Positions 48,215-58,596 of a stretch of DNA of 64,000 bases are shown piece after piece (positions within the stretch are counted from its first letter, which is position 1; each line of letters opens with the position of its first letter). Made by a program: the position numbers and the translations under genes. This DNA comes from Alphaproteobacteria bacterium (GTDB lineage Bacteria > Pseudomonadota > Alphaproteobacteria > UBA8366). Location: contig JAJFJD010000023.1 of the NCBI GenBank assembly GCA_021774335.1, positions 62,001 to 126,000 of the forward strand. The letters are read 5' to 3'. The notes under the pieces were generated by a model. The model ran no database searches, had not been told where the DNA came from, and saw nothing but the letters and a program-made list of their open reading frames with translations.

Positions 48215-49419
48215 TCAATATCCGGGTGGTATTTCCAGGATATCTACCGCATCACCAGACTTTGCGGCCGGGGCATGCGGTGGTCTTACGACAAAGCAAT
48301 CGGCACCGGCAAGCGGCACCATCATCGAACTGTCTTGTTTCTTGAAAGTTGTTGCGATCCGGGCACCATCATCGCCGTCGGTGAGGGTCGCGCGCAGGTA
48401 ATCCTGCCGCCGATCATTCTCCGCCAGGGGATGTGCAAGCACTGCCGATCGGCGTTTTAGGCCACCATTTTCGATCGATAGCATGGCCTTAATGGCCGGC
48501 TGCACGAAGACGAGGGCACAGACCAGGCTGGAAACGGGGTTGCCGGGCAGGCCGATCATCAGGCTCTCGCCCAGCGTACCGAACATCAATGGTTTGCCGG
48601 GGCGCATTGCGATTCGCCAGAAATCGATTGCGAGGCCTTGTTCGCCCAAGACGCTTTGCACCAGGTCATGGTCGCCGACGGACGCGCCGCCGGTCGTCAG
48701 CAGCAAGTCGGCGCCGGCGGCGCCGTGCGCCATACGGCTGAGTGCGTCACGGTCGTCAGGCGCGATACCAAGCAGGATAGGGTCGCCGCCGAAGGACTTG
48801 ATGGCTGCGGCAAGCGCCAATGCGTTCGAACTGACAATCTGATTCGGCCCCACGGGATCGCCGGGCATGACCACCTCGTCACCAGTCGCCAGGATAGCAA
48901 CGCGGGGTTTCCGCCGGACCATCAGCCAGGGCCGGTCCATCGCCGCCGCGAGGCCGATGTCACGCGCCGTCAAAACCTGACCAACGGTTAGCAAGCGGTC
49001 TCCGGCGGAAAAGTCCAAACCGGCGGGGCGAATATAGTGGCCGGACGGGGATGTTTCCTTGACGATCACCGTGTCGCCGTCGGTCTCCGTATCCTCTTGA
49101 ATCACGATGGCGTCGGCGCCGTCGGGCACTGGCCCTCCGGTGAAGATTCGCACGGCCTGATTGGCACCAACCGTGCCCGTAAAGGCGTCTCCGGCCGGTG
49201 CGTAGCCGATGACGTCGAGTTTGGCTGGCACTGTCGTGACGTCCTCCGCGCGCACGGCATATCCGTCCATCGCCGACACGGCGGATGGCGGTTGGGTGCG
49301 CCGTGCTTCAAGGTCTTCGGCAAGGACCCGGCCGAGGCCGTCGACAAGGCTGCATTGCTCGGCGGGAACGGGCTTCGCCGCCGCGATGATGCGTTGTTGG
49401 GCTTCTTCCACCGACAGCA

Positions 49420-49420
<1 letters not shown>
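48215..49420 (-). CDS. moeA: Molybdopterin molybdenumtransferase (MoeA)
   Basis: Inserts molybdate into adenylylated molybdopterin, 401 residues. Recognised by PPSAVSAMDGYAVRAED, IFTGGPVPDGADAIVIQED, VAILATGDEVVMPG, LLTTGGASVGDHDLV and MIGLPGNPVSSLVCALVFV. It forms an operon with moaC: its start shares one base with the moaC stop. Its stop is only 33 bp before the lexA -35 box. Confidence 0.97.
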
Positions 49421-49896
<476 letters not shown>

Positions 49897-49905
49897 GGTG
49901 AGCCT

Positions 49906-50715
49906 TCAGGCTGGTTGTGCGAGCGGGCGCGCGAGGAGGGTGCGGGTGGCCACGGCGACATCGGGCTGGCGCATCAGCGATTCGCCGATCAGGAAACAGG
50001 ACGCCCCGGCCGCTGCCATCCGTTCCAGGTCGGCGGGTTCGGACAATCCGCTCTCACTGATGAGAATGCGGCCCTCGGGGATCGAGGCCGCCAGCGCTTC
50101 CGTCGTTGCCAGATCGACCTCGAGCGTCTTCAGATTTCGGTTGTTTACGCCGATCAGCCGTGATTTGAGCTTGAGCGCGCGCTCCAGTTCCTCGGCATTG
50201 TGAACTTCGACCAGGACATCCATCTTCAAGTCATGAGCGACAGCCTCCAGATTGGCCGCCTCAGTATCGTCCAGGGCCGCCATGATCAGCAGAATGCAGT
50301 CGGCGCCGATCGCCCGCGATTCGTAGACTTGGTATTCGTCGAGGATGAAATCCTTGCGCAGGACGGGCAGGGTCGTCGCCATCCGCGCGGCCGTTAGATA
50401 GTCGTCCCGGCCCTGGAAATAGGGGATATCGGTTAGGATGGACAGACAGGTCGCGCCGCCGGACTGGTAGGCACGGGCTAACGCCGCCGGTGCGAAATTT
50501 TCGCGGATCAAGCCCTTGCTCGGCGACGCTTTCTTGATCTCCGCGATCAGGCCGTACTCACCGCGTTCGACGGCCGCCGCCAATCTGTTGGCAAACGGCC
50601 GTAGAGCCGGGCCGCTGGTGGCCTGCGCCTTGATCGTGTCGATCGGCACATCGGCCATGCGCGCGGCCACATGGTCGCGTTTGTCGGCACAGATTTTGGT
50701 CAGGACGTCGCTCAT
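49906..50715 (-). CDS. trpC: Indole-3-glycerol phosphate synthase (TrpC)
   Basis: Fourth step of tryptophan synthesis, TIM barrel, 269 residues. [19 protein letters not shown] has the catalytic lysine and SPSKG motif; [27 protein letters not shown] and [15 protein letters not shown] follow. It is monofunctional (no TrpF fusion). The start overlaps the trpD stop by 4 bp. Confidence 0.97.
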   Translation of the reverse strand: MSDVLTKICADKRDHVAARMADVPIDTIKAQATSGPALRPFANRLAAAVERGEYGLIAEIKKASPSKGLIRENFAPAALARAYQSGGATCLSILTDIPYFQGRDDYLTAARMATTLPVLRKDFILDEYQVYESRAIGADCILLIMAALDDTEAANLEAVAHDLKMDVLVEVHNAEELERALKLKSRLIGVNNRNLKTLEVDLATTEALAASIPEGRILISESGLSEPADLERMAAAGASCFLIGESLMRQPDVAVATRTLLARPLAQPA

Positions 50716-51752
50716 ACGGCTTTTCCGACGATGGTCAGCATGCGTTCGAGCGCTGATTTCGCGGCCCCCTCGTCGATCGACCGCGCGGCCACCGCGGCGC
50801 CCTCTCGTAGGTCGCCGGCGCTGCCCGCAACGACCAGCGCGGCGGCGGCGTTGAGCAACACGATATCGCGGAACGGTCCCGGCGTGCCGCCGAGCAGGCT
50901 GCCGATGGCTTCCGCGTTCTGAACCGGCGTTCCACCCTTCAAATCTTCAAGCTTTGCGGTCGGCAACCCTGCGTCCTGCGGACTCACCTCGAAGACACGA
51001 ACCTCGCCATCTTTGAGTTCCGCTACTTTCGACGGGCCGGTGGTTGTCAGTTCGTCCATGCCGTCGGAGCCGTGGACGACCCAGACGCGCTCGGCGCCGA
51101 GTTTGGCCAGCACCTGCGCCATCGGTTCGATCCAGTGTTCCGCGAATGTGCCGACCAGCAAGCGCGTCACGGTGGCTGGGTTCGACATCGGGCCCAGCAG
51201 GTTGAAGATCGTGCGAATACCCATCTCAACCCGGGCCGGACCGACATGCCGCATCGCTGAATGATAGACCGGCGCCATCATGAAACCGATACCGGCCTCG
51301 GCGATTGATCGCTGAACGGCCTCGGGAGAGGCTTCCAGGTCCACGCCCAAGGTGCCGAGGACATCGGCCGCGCCGGATTTTGAACTGGCGGCCCGGTTCC
51401 CGTGTTTCGCGACGGGAACGCCGCAGCCGGCGACGACAAGTGCCGTGGCGGTCGAGACATTGTAGGTGCCATGTGAATCGCCACCCGTGCCGACCACGTC
51501 GATCGCGCCCGACGGTGCCTTAATTTTCAGGGACTTGTCGCGCATCGTGCGCACAGCGCCGGTAATCTCCTCGACGGTTTCGCCGCGCAACCGCAGCGCC
51601 ATCAGGAACGCGCCAATCTGAGATGCCGTCGCGTTGCCGGACATCATTACGTCGAACGCGGCTTCCGCTTCGGCTTCCGTTAGCGTCTTGCCGTCGGCGA
51701 CGATGGTGAGGAAGGGTTTGAGGTCGGGTTGTTGTTCGGTGTCCGGTGCCAT
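50712..51752 (-). CDS. trpD: Anthranilate phosphoribosyltransferase (TrpD)
   Basis: Adds phosphoribose to anthranilate, 346 residues. The PRPP site [42 protein letters not shown], and [22 protein letters not shown] are all typical. Not fused to trpG, which lies 12 bp upstream. Confidence 0.97.
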   Translation of the reverse strand: MAPDTEQQPDLKPFLTIVADGKTLTEAEAEAAFDVMMSGNATASQIGAFLMALRLRGETVEEITGAVRTMRDKSLKIKAPSGAIDVVGTGGDSHGTYNVSTATALVVAGCGVPVAKHGNRAASSKSGAADVLGTLGVDLEASPEAVQRSIAEAGIGFMMAPVYHSAMRHVGPARVEMGIRTIFNLLGPMSNPATVTRLLVGTFAEHWIEPMAQVLAKLGAERVWVVHGSDGMDELTTTGPSKVAELKDGEVRVFEVSPQDAGLPTAKLEDLKGGTPVQNAEAIGSLLGGTPGPFRDIVLLNAAAALVVAGSAGDLREGAAVAARSIDEGAAKSALERMLTIVGKAV

Positions 51753-51764
51753 GCGCCTCAGTCC

Positions 51765-52349
51765 CTAATTCTTTTTGCGTGACGACAATGAAAGAAAATT
51801 TTTCAATAGCTTATGGCCGTTTTCTGAAGCGATGCTTTCCGGATGGAACTGCACGCCATGAAGCGGCAGGCTGCGATGGGCCAAGCCCATGATGACGCCA
51901 TCGTCGGTCTCGGCGGAGATTTCCAAGCAATCGGGCATCGAGTCCCGCTCAATGACCAGCGAGTGGTATCGCGTCGACCGGAAGGGTGATGCCAGATCGG
52001 CGAACACGCCCGACCCGTTGTGGTTGATCGCGCTCAGCTTGCCGTGCATCGGCTCGGGCGCGCGCACGACCTTGCCGCCCATCGCCTGCCCAATCGCTTC
52101 GTGGCCCAGGCAAACGCCCAGCAGCGGGATTTTTCGTTCGGCGCAGGCATGCACCATGTCGAGGCTGATGCCCGCGCTGTCCGGATCACATGGTCCCGGC
52201 GAGATCACGATGCCTTCCGGGTTTTGGTCCAGTACCTCGTCGACGCCGACCGCGTCGTTACGATGCACGACGACCTCGGCCCCCAACTCGCCCAGAAAGT
52301 GATACAAGTTGTAGGTAAAGCTGTCGTAATTGTCGATTAAGACAAACAT
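51765..52349 (-). CDS. trpG: Anthranilate synthase component II (TrpG, glutamine amidotransferase)
   Basis: Supplies ammonia from glutamine to TrpE, 194 residues. Catalytic triad: C80 in GVCLGHEAIGQ, and H169 and E171 in FHPES. It heads the trpGDC-moaC-moeA transcript. Its partner trpE is 2.8 kb away, behind a crotonase gene and an opposite-strand envelope gene. A good -10 box (TATAAA) is present upstream. Confidence 0.96.
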   Translation of the reverse strand: MFVLIDNYDSFTYNLYHFLGELGAEVVVHRNDAVGVDEVLDQNPEGIVISPGPCDPDSAGISLDMVHACAERKIPLLGVCLGHEAIGQAMGGKVVRAPEPMHGKLSAINHNGSGVFADLASPFRSTRYHSLVIERDSMPDCLEISAETDDGVIMGLAHRSLPLHGVQFHPESIASENGHKLLKNFLSLSSRKKN

Positions 52350-52354
52350 TTCAA

Positions 52355-52390
52355 TTACTTGTAGCCGAAACTTCCGGCTGCCTCCACCAT
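52355..52390 (-). CDS. Possible 11-residue leader ORF before trpG
   Basis: ATG GTG GAG ... AAG TAA encodes MVEAAGSFGYK and ends 5 bases before the trpG ATG. It has no tryptophan codon, so it is not a classic trp attenuator peptide. A small stem (AGCCG/CGGCT, 52363-52379) lies inside it. It may be coincidental. Confidence 0.2.
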   Translation of the reverse strand: MVEAAGSFGYK

Positions 52391-52405
52391 GCCCGTTGCC
52401 ATAAT

Positions 52406-52434
52406 TTTATAGCAGGGAAGGGTGTCGTAAGAAA
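52406..52434 (-). promoter_or_regulatory. Possible trpG promoter
   Basis: Minus strand: TTTCTT (52434-52429), 17-bp spacer, TATAAA (52411-52406). Strong -10, poor -35, so an activator or alternative -35 is possible. Confidence 0.35.
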
Positions 52435-52463
52435 GCAATCCTGCGCCCAGTCCGGATTGTATT

Positions 52464-53237
52464 TTAGCGGCCGGTGAAAACCGGTTTCCGTTTCTCGACA
52501 AAGGCGCGTTTCGCTTCCTTCGAATCTTCGGATTTCGACACTTCGACCGTCATGTTTTGCTCGAACCGGTAGCCGTCCCGAAGCGTCATTTCCTCGATCG
52601 AATTCAGCGCATGTTTCGCAAGCTTAATTGCGATCGGGCTTTTCGACGCGATGTCCCGGGCAAAGCCCATCGCGGAGTCCATCAGGGCGTCCGGTGCAAC
52701 GCATGCCTCGACGACGCCGAGCCGATACAGTTCGGCCCCGGACACCTGATATCCCGTGAGCATCATGCGGCGGACCGTTGAATGGCTGAACAGTCGCATC
52801 GCGTGGCGTCCGCCGCCGAGCAGGCCGACATTGATTTCAGGCAGTGCCAGAATCGCCGACTCGGAGGCCACGAGGATGTCGCAGGAGGCGGCGACGGCCA
52901 TTCCGGCGCCGAGCGCCGGTCCGTTGATCGCCCCGATTACCGGCTTCTGGCATTCCATAATCGAATAAAAACACCCTCGAACCCGCCGGTTATGCTGCCA
53001 AGATTCGCCGGGACCGCGTTCCTTGCCGGCCTGGTCCTTGATATCCGCGCCGGCGGAGAAACATTTGCCGGCACCGGTCAGGACGGTGACGCGAACGTCG
53101 TCGTTGTCGCTGATCCAATCAAAGACGGCGGCCATATCCGTATGAAATTGCGCGTTTTGTGCGTTTACCGGCGGTCTGTTCATGGTCACCGTGGCGATGT
53201 GCGACTCGATGGAGCAAAGAACGGTTTCCGTTTCCAT
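52464..53237 (-). CDS. Enoyl-CoA hydratase/isomerase (crotonase) family protein
   Basis: 257-residue crotonase-fold protein. CoA-binding oxyanion-hole parts are visible: FSAGADIKDQA and GPALGAGMAVAASCD. Of the two glutamates used by classical enoyl-CoA hydratases, the one in LPEINVGLLGGG is present, but the other (GGGCELAM in rat and E. coli enzymes) is replaced here by GAGMAVAA. Water addition is therefore doubtful; it could be an isomerase, hydrolase, lyase or related enzyme. GGAGA lies about 8 bp before the ATG. It separates trpG from trpE and may be an insertion in the trp region. Confidence 0.88.
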   Translation of the reverse strand: METETVLCSIESHIATVTMNRPPVNAQNAQFHTDMAAVFDWISDNDDVRVTVLTGAGKCFSAGADIKDQAGKERGPGESWQHNRRVRGCFYSIMECQKPVIGAINGPALGAGMAVAASCDILVASESAILALPEINVGLLGGGRHAMRLFSHSTVRRMMLTGYQVSGAELYRLGVVEACVAPDALMDSAMGFARDIASKSPIAIKLAKHALNSIEEMTLRDGYRFEQNMTVEVSKSEDSKEAKRAFVEKRKPVFTGR

Positions 53238-53467
53238 GGCGGATTTCTCCCTTTTGCTGGATCGGCCGCGCGACGCGATGGCCGGAAAATTCGTCGATCA
53301 GTGCCAAGGAAATACCTGTTCGCTGGGGGCTTGGCGAATCGCTTGCCCGATTAAGTTCGTAACTGAATCAATATTTAATCCGTAGCATTCAGAAAACGTT
53401 CATTTATTTGAGACATCAGTACACTGCTGCGATGGGATGCGACTCATAAGCAGTTAACCGAGGTGGT

Positions 53468-55123
53468 GTGGCGGTACAACATCACCTATACATTCGAGGG
53501 GCATCGTCGCCGAGCAAAGGCATGGAAAATCGCATAGACGATCAATCGGGCGGCCGCGGGGAAACTGCGGCGCGTAGCCATGTCCCGAACCGTTTGCTGG
53601 AACGTCTTCGCAGCGGCGCTTGGTGGCGTGCGGTTGCGGAGCATTACGGACCGTCGGCAGCCAAGGTGTCTTCGACTCTGGCTTTCGCATTCGCAATCGG
53701 GATCGGTCTAGGGGTCGTTTTGGCGTCCGGGTTGGATGATTCGACAAATTTTGACCATGCCCGCGCCCACGCATCAGAGCCGTCTGATGTAACGGATGCG
53801 ACAACACGCAAGGCGCAGCCGGAACCGCCCTATTCGATAGAAGTCACTGTTCGCGAGAGCGCCGAGCCGGCGGCTGCACCAATCGGTGACATCTTCGCCG
53901 ATGTTCCCCCGGAATCGGTTCCGCCTAAGGCACCCAAAGTGTCGTCTGACGACGGGGCAGCGAGGCCCGGGGCAAAGTCATCGGCAGTGGCGGAGGCGAC
54001 ACAGGACTTAGTCGCGGCCAAATCGATTGAGGACGCCGAGCCAAAGAAATCGGTGCCTGCGGATCCGAAACCTCAGCCGGTTGAGACCAATACGGTAGTC
54101 GACACTCCGCAAACACCGAAGCGGCTCAGCGGAGAATCCAAGGAAACGAAGCCTGCCGCGCTGGATGCGGCCCCGACCGCGCCTTCGGCGGAAACGGCGG
54201 TTGATGTGGCAGTGACGGCGAACCAGCCGGTCGAGGAAAACGCCACGGCGGCAGTGATACAGGACGGCGAGAATGATGAATCGGTCCAGGAGACCGATGA
54301 AGCTATCAATGCTGCCGATGATACATCGGCCGGCGGCGAGAGCAGTTACGCTTCTGCTCTCGACGGCCGCCAGCTTGCGGCGCTGCCTGGGCCGCGCGAC
54401 GCGACGTGGTTGCGGCACGCCGTAAAGACGCCACGGGAGCCCGGTAAGGCGATGATCGCCATCGTGATCGATGACCTGGGTATCGATCTGAAACGGACCC
54501 GCCGCGCGATCGCGATGCCCGGGCCGATGACGATGTCCTTCATTCCCTACGGTTATAAACTTGCGCAGCTGACCAAGACAGCGCGGGCGGGCGGACATGA
54601 GATTCTCCTGCACTTGCCGATGGAACCGCTGCGCCGGTCGGTCGATCCCGGACCGCATGCGTTGCTCACCACGCTCAGCGCCGAAGACCTTCGGCAGCGT
54701 CTGGCGTGGAATTTGGCGCGCATGGAAGGTTATGTCGGGATCAACAATCACATGGGAAGCCGCTTCACCGCATGGCGGCCTGGGATGCGGATCGTGATGC
54801 GGGAGATTCGGGAACGCGGCCTGCTGTTCCTTGATTCCTGGACCAACAAAAATTCCTACGGTGTTAAAATGGCGCGCGCGAACGGTGTTCCCAGCGCTGT
54901 CCGCGACGTTTTCATCGACCATGATATCGATGCGGCGTCGATCGGAAAACGCCTGCGCCAGCTCGAATCGATCGCCCGCCGCCGGGGCTTCGCCATTGGC
55001 ATTGGCCACCCCTATGACCTGACCACAAATCTGCTTCCGGCTTGGATGGCCGGGGCCAAGGCGCGCGGAATCCAGTTCGTCCCGATCAGTGCGATCGTTA
55101 AGCGTCGGATGTCCGCCGGCTAG
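53468..55123 (+). CDS. Divergent polysaccharide deacetylase family protein
   Basis: 551 residues from a GTG with GAGGTGG upstream; an ATG at 53522 would give 533. One transmembrane helix (about residues 70-90 in the long form) anchors a long Ala/Pro/Glu/Thr-rich disordered linker (about 100-300). The C-terminal domain (about 325-545) is of the divergent polysaccharide deacetylase/YibQ type: MIAIVIDDLGIDLKRTRRAI, HEILLHLPMEP, GINNHMGSRFT, FLDSWT and GIGHPYDLTT. It acts in the periplasm, probably on a cell-wall or other glycan. It interrupts the trp region on the opposite strand; its stop codon and that of trpE share the CTAG at 55120-55123. Confidence 0.88.
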   Translation: MAVQHHLYIRGASSPSKGMENRIDDQSGGRGETAARSHVPNRLLERLRSGAWWRAVAEHYGPSAAKVSSTLAFAFAIGIGLGVVLASGLDDSTNFDHARAHASEPSDVTDATTRKAQPEPPYSIEVTVRESAEPAAAPIGDIFADVPPESVPPKAPKVSSDDGAARPGAKSSAVAEATQDLVAAKSIEDAEPKKSVPADPKPQPVETNTVVDTPQTPKRLSGESKETKPAALDAAPTAPSAETAVDVAVTANQPVEENATAAVIQDGENDESVQETDEAINAADDTSAGGESSYASALDGRQLAALPGPRDATWLRHAVKTPREPGKAMIAIVIDDLGIDLKRTRRAIAMPGPMTMSFIPYGYKLAQLTKTARAGGHEILLHLPMEPLRRSVDPGPHALLTTLSAEDLRQRLAWNLARMEGYVGINNHMGSRFTAWRPGMRIVMREIRERGLLFLDSWTNKNSYGVKMARANGVPSAVRDVFIDHDIDAASIGKRLRQLESIARRRGFAIGIGHPYDLTTNLLPAWMAGAKARGIQFVPISAIVKRRMSAG

Positions 55124-56640
55124 TTTTTTGGTTTGGCGTCTTCTTCCTGGGCGAAGCGCACGGCTTCCTCGACGGCGCGCATGAGCGCACGAGCCTTGTT
55201 CCAACTTTCCTGATACTCGGATTCCGGATCGCTGTCGGCGACGATGCCACCCCCAGCCTGGACATAGACCGTTTCGTCTTTGACCACCGCCGTGCGGAGC
55301 GCGATGCAGGTATCCATGTCGCCATCGGCGCCGAAATAACCGATACACCCTGCATAGGCGCCGCGGCGTTCGCTTTCCAACTCGTCGATGATCTCCATCG
55401 CGCGGACCTTCGGCGCGCCGGAAACAGTGCCCGCCGGGAACCCGGCAATAAGGGCTGAAAGCGCATCGTGATCCGGCCGGATCTTGCCGGTCACGTTCGA
55501 TACGATGTGCATGACGTGGCTGTAGTATTCGATGATGAACTGCTCATCCACGGTGACGGATCCGACCTCGCTGACGCGGCCGACGTCGTTCCGGCCGAGA
55601 TCCAACAGCATGAGGTGTTCGGCCCGTTCCTTCGGGTCGGCTAACAGATCTTTGGCGTAAAATTCGTCCTCCGCCGCATCCTTGCCGCGTGGGCGCGTCC
55701 CTGCGATCGGCCGGATGGTCACGGTGTCGTCGCGCAGCCGGACTAGAATCTCAGGGCTGGAACCGACGATCGCGAAGTCGTCGAAATTCAGGAAGAACAG
55801 AAACGGTGACGGATTGAGTCGGCGCAGCGCGCGATAAAGGGCGAAAGCGGGCAGCTTGAACGGAATCTCGAACCGCTGGCTGACCACCACCTGGAAGATA
55901 TCGCCCGCGAGGATGTATTCCTTCGACCGTTCCACCATGGCGTGGAATTCCTCGCGCGTCATGTTGGATGACGGCGTTGGCGGGTCGCTGATTACCGGAG
56001 CATCGCCGCCGTGCGGCAGGGCGCGGCCGAGATCGGAGACGATCTGCCATAGCCGCTCGGTCGCCGCATCGTAGGCGGCCGTCGCATCGACCGCGCTATC
56101 GGGCCTGACCGGCGTGACCACGGTTACCGTGTCCTCAATAGTGTCGAAAACCGCGATGACGGTCGGCCGCAGGAACAGGCCGGACGGCAGGCCGATGACT
56201 TCCGGATTGGCGTCGGGCAGCCGCTCCATCAGTCGGACCATGTCGTAGCTCATGAAGCCGACGAGACCCGCGGCCATCGGCGGCAGGCCATCGGGCAGTT
56301 CGATCTCGGATTCCGCCAGAACGGCGCGCAGGGTGTCGAGAGGGCTGCCATCGCATGGTTCGTAGGCGTCGGGCGCCGTGTCGGGTGTCCGGTTGATCTC
56401 GGAACTGTCGTCCTGGCATCGCCAGATGAGATCGGGATTCAGCCCGATAAACGAATACCGCCCGCGGATCGCGCCACCCTCGACCGATTCGAGCAGGAAG
56501 CTGTATGGCTTGTTCTCGGCGAGTTTGAGCATGGCGGACACTGGCGTTTCCAGGTCCGCAACCAGCCGGGTCCAGACGATCTGCGCCTCACCAGCCTCGT
56601 ACCGGCGTGCAAAGGCATCAAATTCAGGATTCGCCTGCAT
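55120..56640 (-). CDS. trpE: Anthranilate synthase component I (TrpE)
   Basis: Converts chorismate to anthranilate with TrpG, 506 residues from the ATG at 56640 (MQANPEFDAFARRYEAGEAQIVW, the normal alphaproteobacterial opening). A longer in-frame form would run further into ppiD. Chorismate-binding domain motifs: YILAGDIFQVVVSQRFE, PSPFLFFLNFDDFAIVGSSPE, PIAGTRPRGKD, EHLMLLDLGRNDVGRV, and FPAGTVSGAPKVRAMEIIDELE. The start overlaps the ppiD stop by 17 bp, so no separate leader or attenuator is possible there. Confidence 0.96.
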   Translation of the reverse strand: MQANPEFDAFARRYEAGEAQIVWTRLVADLETPVSAMLKLAENKPYSFLLESVEGGAIRGRYSFIGLNPDLIWRCQDDSSEINRTPDTAPDAYEPCDGSPLDTLRAVLAESEIELPDGLPPMAAGLVGFMSYDMVRLMERLPDANPEVIGLPSGLFLRPTVIAVFDTIEDTVTVVTPVRPDSAVDATAAYDAATERLWQIVSDLGRALPHGGDAPVISDPPTPSSNMTREEFHAMVERSKEYILAGDIFQVVVSQRFEIPFKLPAFALYRALRRLNPSPFLFFLNFDDFAIVGSSPEILVRLRDDTVTIRPIAGTRPRGKDAAEDEFYAKDLLADPKERAEHLMLLDLGRNDVGRVSEVGSVTVDEQFIIEYYSHVMHIVSNVTGKIRPDHDALSALIAGFPAGTVSGAPKVRAMEIIDELESERRGAYAGCIGYFGADGDMDTCIALRTAVVKDETVYVQAGGGIVADSDPESEYQESWNKARALMRAVEEAVRFAQEEDAKPKN

Positions 56641-58513
56641 CAAGGCGCTCGCTGGCGTTGAAGTGATAGTCCACGGCGTTTTGATTGATCGATACATTGT
56701 GACGGCCCCGCAACGCCGCGCCGAGCTGCGCCGTGATGTCGTTGGCGATGCCAGTGAGCAGCGTTCGCGAGATGATATCGACGCCCTTTTTGTCTGTGTT
56801 GGCCGACGCAGCCTGGATACCCGTAAGTTGGGCGATATCTACGCCGTTGACGCCGTCCGCCATCGCAGCTTTACCGATATCCTTCTGGCCGAACAACTGC
56901 GATATCAGACCGGCAGGCATATTTGCGGGCGCTTTGTCGCCGGTACGGGTGAAGCCGTCGGTCGTCTGCGTCTTGGACTTCAACTCGCCGGCTATATCGG
57001 CCAATTTTGCACCACCGTTGAGGCGCTCGACGAATTTCTTTGCGGACGCGCGAGCGGATTTCCATCGCTCGTCCGCCTTCCAGTCCTTGGTCGCCTCAGC
57101 GCGGACGGTGTCCAGCGGCCGCAGGGCGGGGGCCGTGATCGATTCCACGTGAATGACGAAGAATCCGCCACTCGCCGTCTCGCCGAGCAGCGAATCCTGG
57201 CCGCTCGCCGTCTCGAAAGCGGATTTCAGGAATGGTGCCGGCGGAAGACCCGCGACCGGCGTATCGGATTTTCCGCGTCCCTCGCTGTCGACGGAATCGA
57301 CTCTGCGAAGCTTCAAGTCGAGATCACGCGCGGCGTCGGTCAAGCTCGAACCGCCGCCCAACGCCTCTTCCAGGCGGTTGGCGATATCGAGCACCTGATT
57401 GATGCCTTCTTCCTTGGCGAGGTCCTCGTTTAGCGATTTGCGCGCTTCGTCAAAGCTGGGTGTTTCGCCGGCCACGATTTCGGCGACTTGGAGAATTTGC
57501 AGCCCAAAGGGGCCGGTGATCGGATCGGACGGTTGGCCTTTCGACAATTTGAAGGCCGGCTCGGCCAATTGCTTCGGTAAATCCGCCTTTGTGAGCGTGC
57601 CGAGTTTCGTAGCGCTCTCGTCCTGGCCGGCGAGGTCTTTAGCGACTTTCACGAAATCCTCGCCGCCGCGAATGCGATCGAGCGCTTTATCGGCAACTGC
57701 CTGGTCGGGCACAAGCATTTGCAGAACCGTGCGTTTCTCAGGCGTGCCCAGCGTATCACGGCGCTCGTCATAGACTTCGCGCACCCGCTGTTCCGATATC
57801 TTCACGTCCTTCGATGCTTCGACCGGGTCGAGATAGACGTAACTCAAAGCCCGGTATGCCGGCGCGGTGAAATTGGCCGAATTCGCCTTGTAATAGGTTT
57901 CGAGTTCTTCCTGGCTTGGCTCGCGCATCGGGCTGGCCTGATCGACCGGTATCGTCAGGAAGGTCGCGGTGCGCCGCTCGTTGCGCCAGGCGTAGAGCTT
58001 TTCAACCAAGGCCTTGGGCGCAGCGGTTCCCTGCGTCAGGCTGTTGAGATACTGGTCCCGCATGAGCCCGGCGCCAAGCTGCGCGAGAAACTGCTGCTCG
58101 TTGGTGCCGTTGTTACGCAGGATGTTTTCGAACTCATAAGGGCCGATATTGCCGAACTGCCGCTTTATCTGCTGCCGAAGCGAGGCCTCGCCGGCAACAA
58201 GGCCCATGTCGCGGGCCGCCTCGTCGAACAGGGTGAGGGTGACGATCTGCCCTAGCACCTGATCGAGAACGCCGAGCTGGCGGGCGCGCTGCTCATCGAT
58301 ATTCAGCGGGCGCAGCCTTTCGACTTCCCGTCTGAAGGCCGTGCTCAACTGATTTGCGGATATCTCGCGGTCGCCGACCTCGGCAACTGTGTTGCCGACA
58401 TTCCCACCAAAGTAGGAATCGCCGATGCCCCAAACCGCGAAGCTGAGCACGAGTAAACCAAACAGGACTTTGATGAAGATCGACCCGACCGAACTGCGAA
58501 GCGATTGAAGCAT
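56624..58513 (-). CDS. ppiD: PpiD-type membrane-anchored peptidyl-prolyl cis-trans isomerase (SurA N domain, parvulin domain)
   Basis: Periplasmic folding factor near the Sec translocon, 629 residues. N-terminal helix (about 12-33, IFIKVLFGLLVLSFAVWGIG), SurA-like chaperone domain (about 40-240), a parvulin-type domain (about 265-350; KRTVLQMLVPDQAVADKAL to GPFGLQILQVAEI), and a C-terminal second half. The parvulin part appears degenerate, as in E. coli PpiD, which lacks isomerase activity. It has a promoter at 58568-58596 and leads into trpE. Confidence 0.94.
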   Translation of the reverse strand: MLQSLRSSVGSIFIKVLFGLLVLSFAVWGIGDSYFGGNVGNTVAEVGDREISANQLSTAFRREVERLRPLNIDEQRARQLGVLDQVLGQIVTLTLFDEAARDMGLVAGEASLRQQIKRQFGNIGPYEFENILRNNGTNEQQFLAQLGAGLMRDQYLNSLTQGTAAPKALVEKLYAWRNERRTATFLTIPVDQASPMREPSQEELETYYKANSANFTAPAYRALSYVYLDPVEASKDVKISEQRVREVYDERRDTLGTPEKRTVLQMLVPDQAVADKALDRIRGGEDFVKVAKDLAGQDESATKLGTLTKADLPKQLAEPAFKLSKGQPSDPITGPFGLQILQVAEIVAGETPSFDEARKSLNEDLAKEEGINQVLDIANRLEEALGGGSSLTDAARDLDLKLRRVDSVDSEGRGKSDTPVAGLPPAPFLKSAFETASGQDSLLGETASGGFFVIHVESITAPALRPLDTVRAEATKDWKADERWKSARASAKKFVERLNGGAKLADIAGELKSKTQTTDGFTRTGDKAPANMPAGLISQLFGQKDIGKAAMADGVNGVDIAQLTGIQAASANTDKKGVDIISRTLLTGIANDITAQLGAALRGRHNVSINQNAVDYHFNASERLDAGES

Positions 58514-58567
58514 CTCACCGTGCTCACGTAATTGACAGAAATGTAGGCCCTTTTGCGGCGGCGGGGC

Positions 58568-58596
58568 ATGATAGAAGCGGCCCTAGCACCCCGCAA
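58568..58596 (-). promoter_or_regulatory. Predicted ppiD-trpE promoter
   Basis: Minus strand: TTGCGG (58596-58591), 17-bp spacer, TATCAT (58573-58568). About 50-base leader to the ATG at 58513. Lies in the 240-bp region divergent from tpiA. Confidence 0.4.

Noticed and set aside
54008..55348. 446-codon minus-strand frame across the deacetylase-like gene and trpE end
   Set aside because: Arg-rich composition and no domain; the plus-strand gene has clear family motifs.
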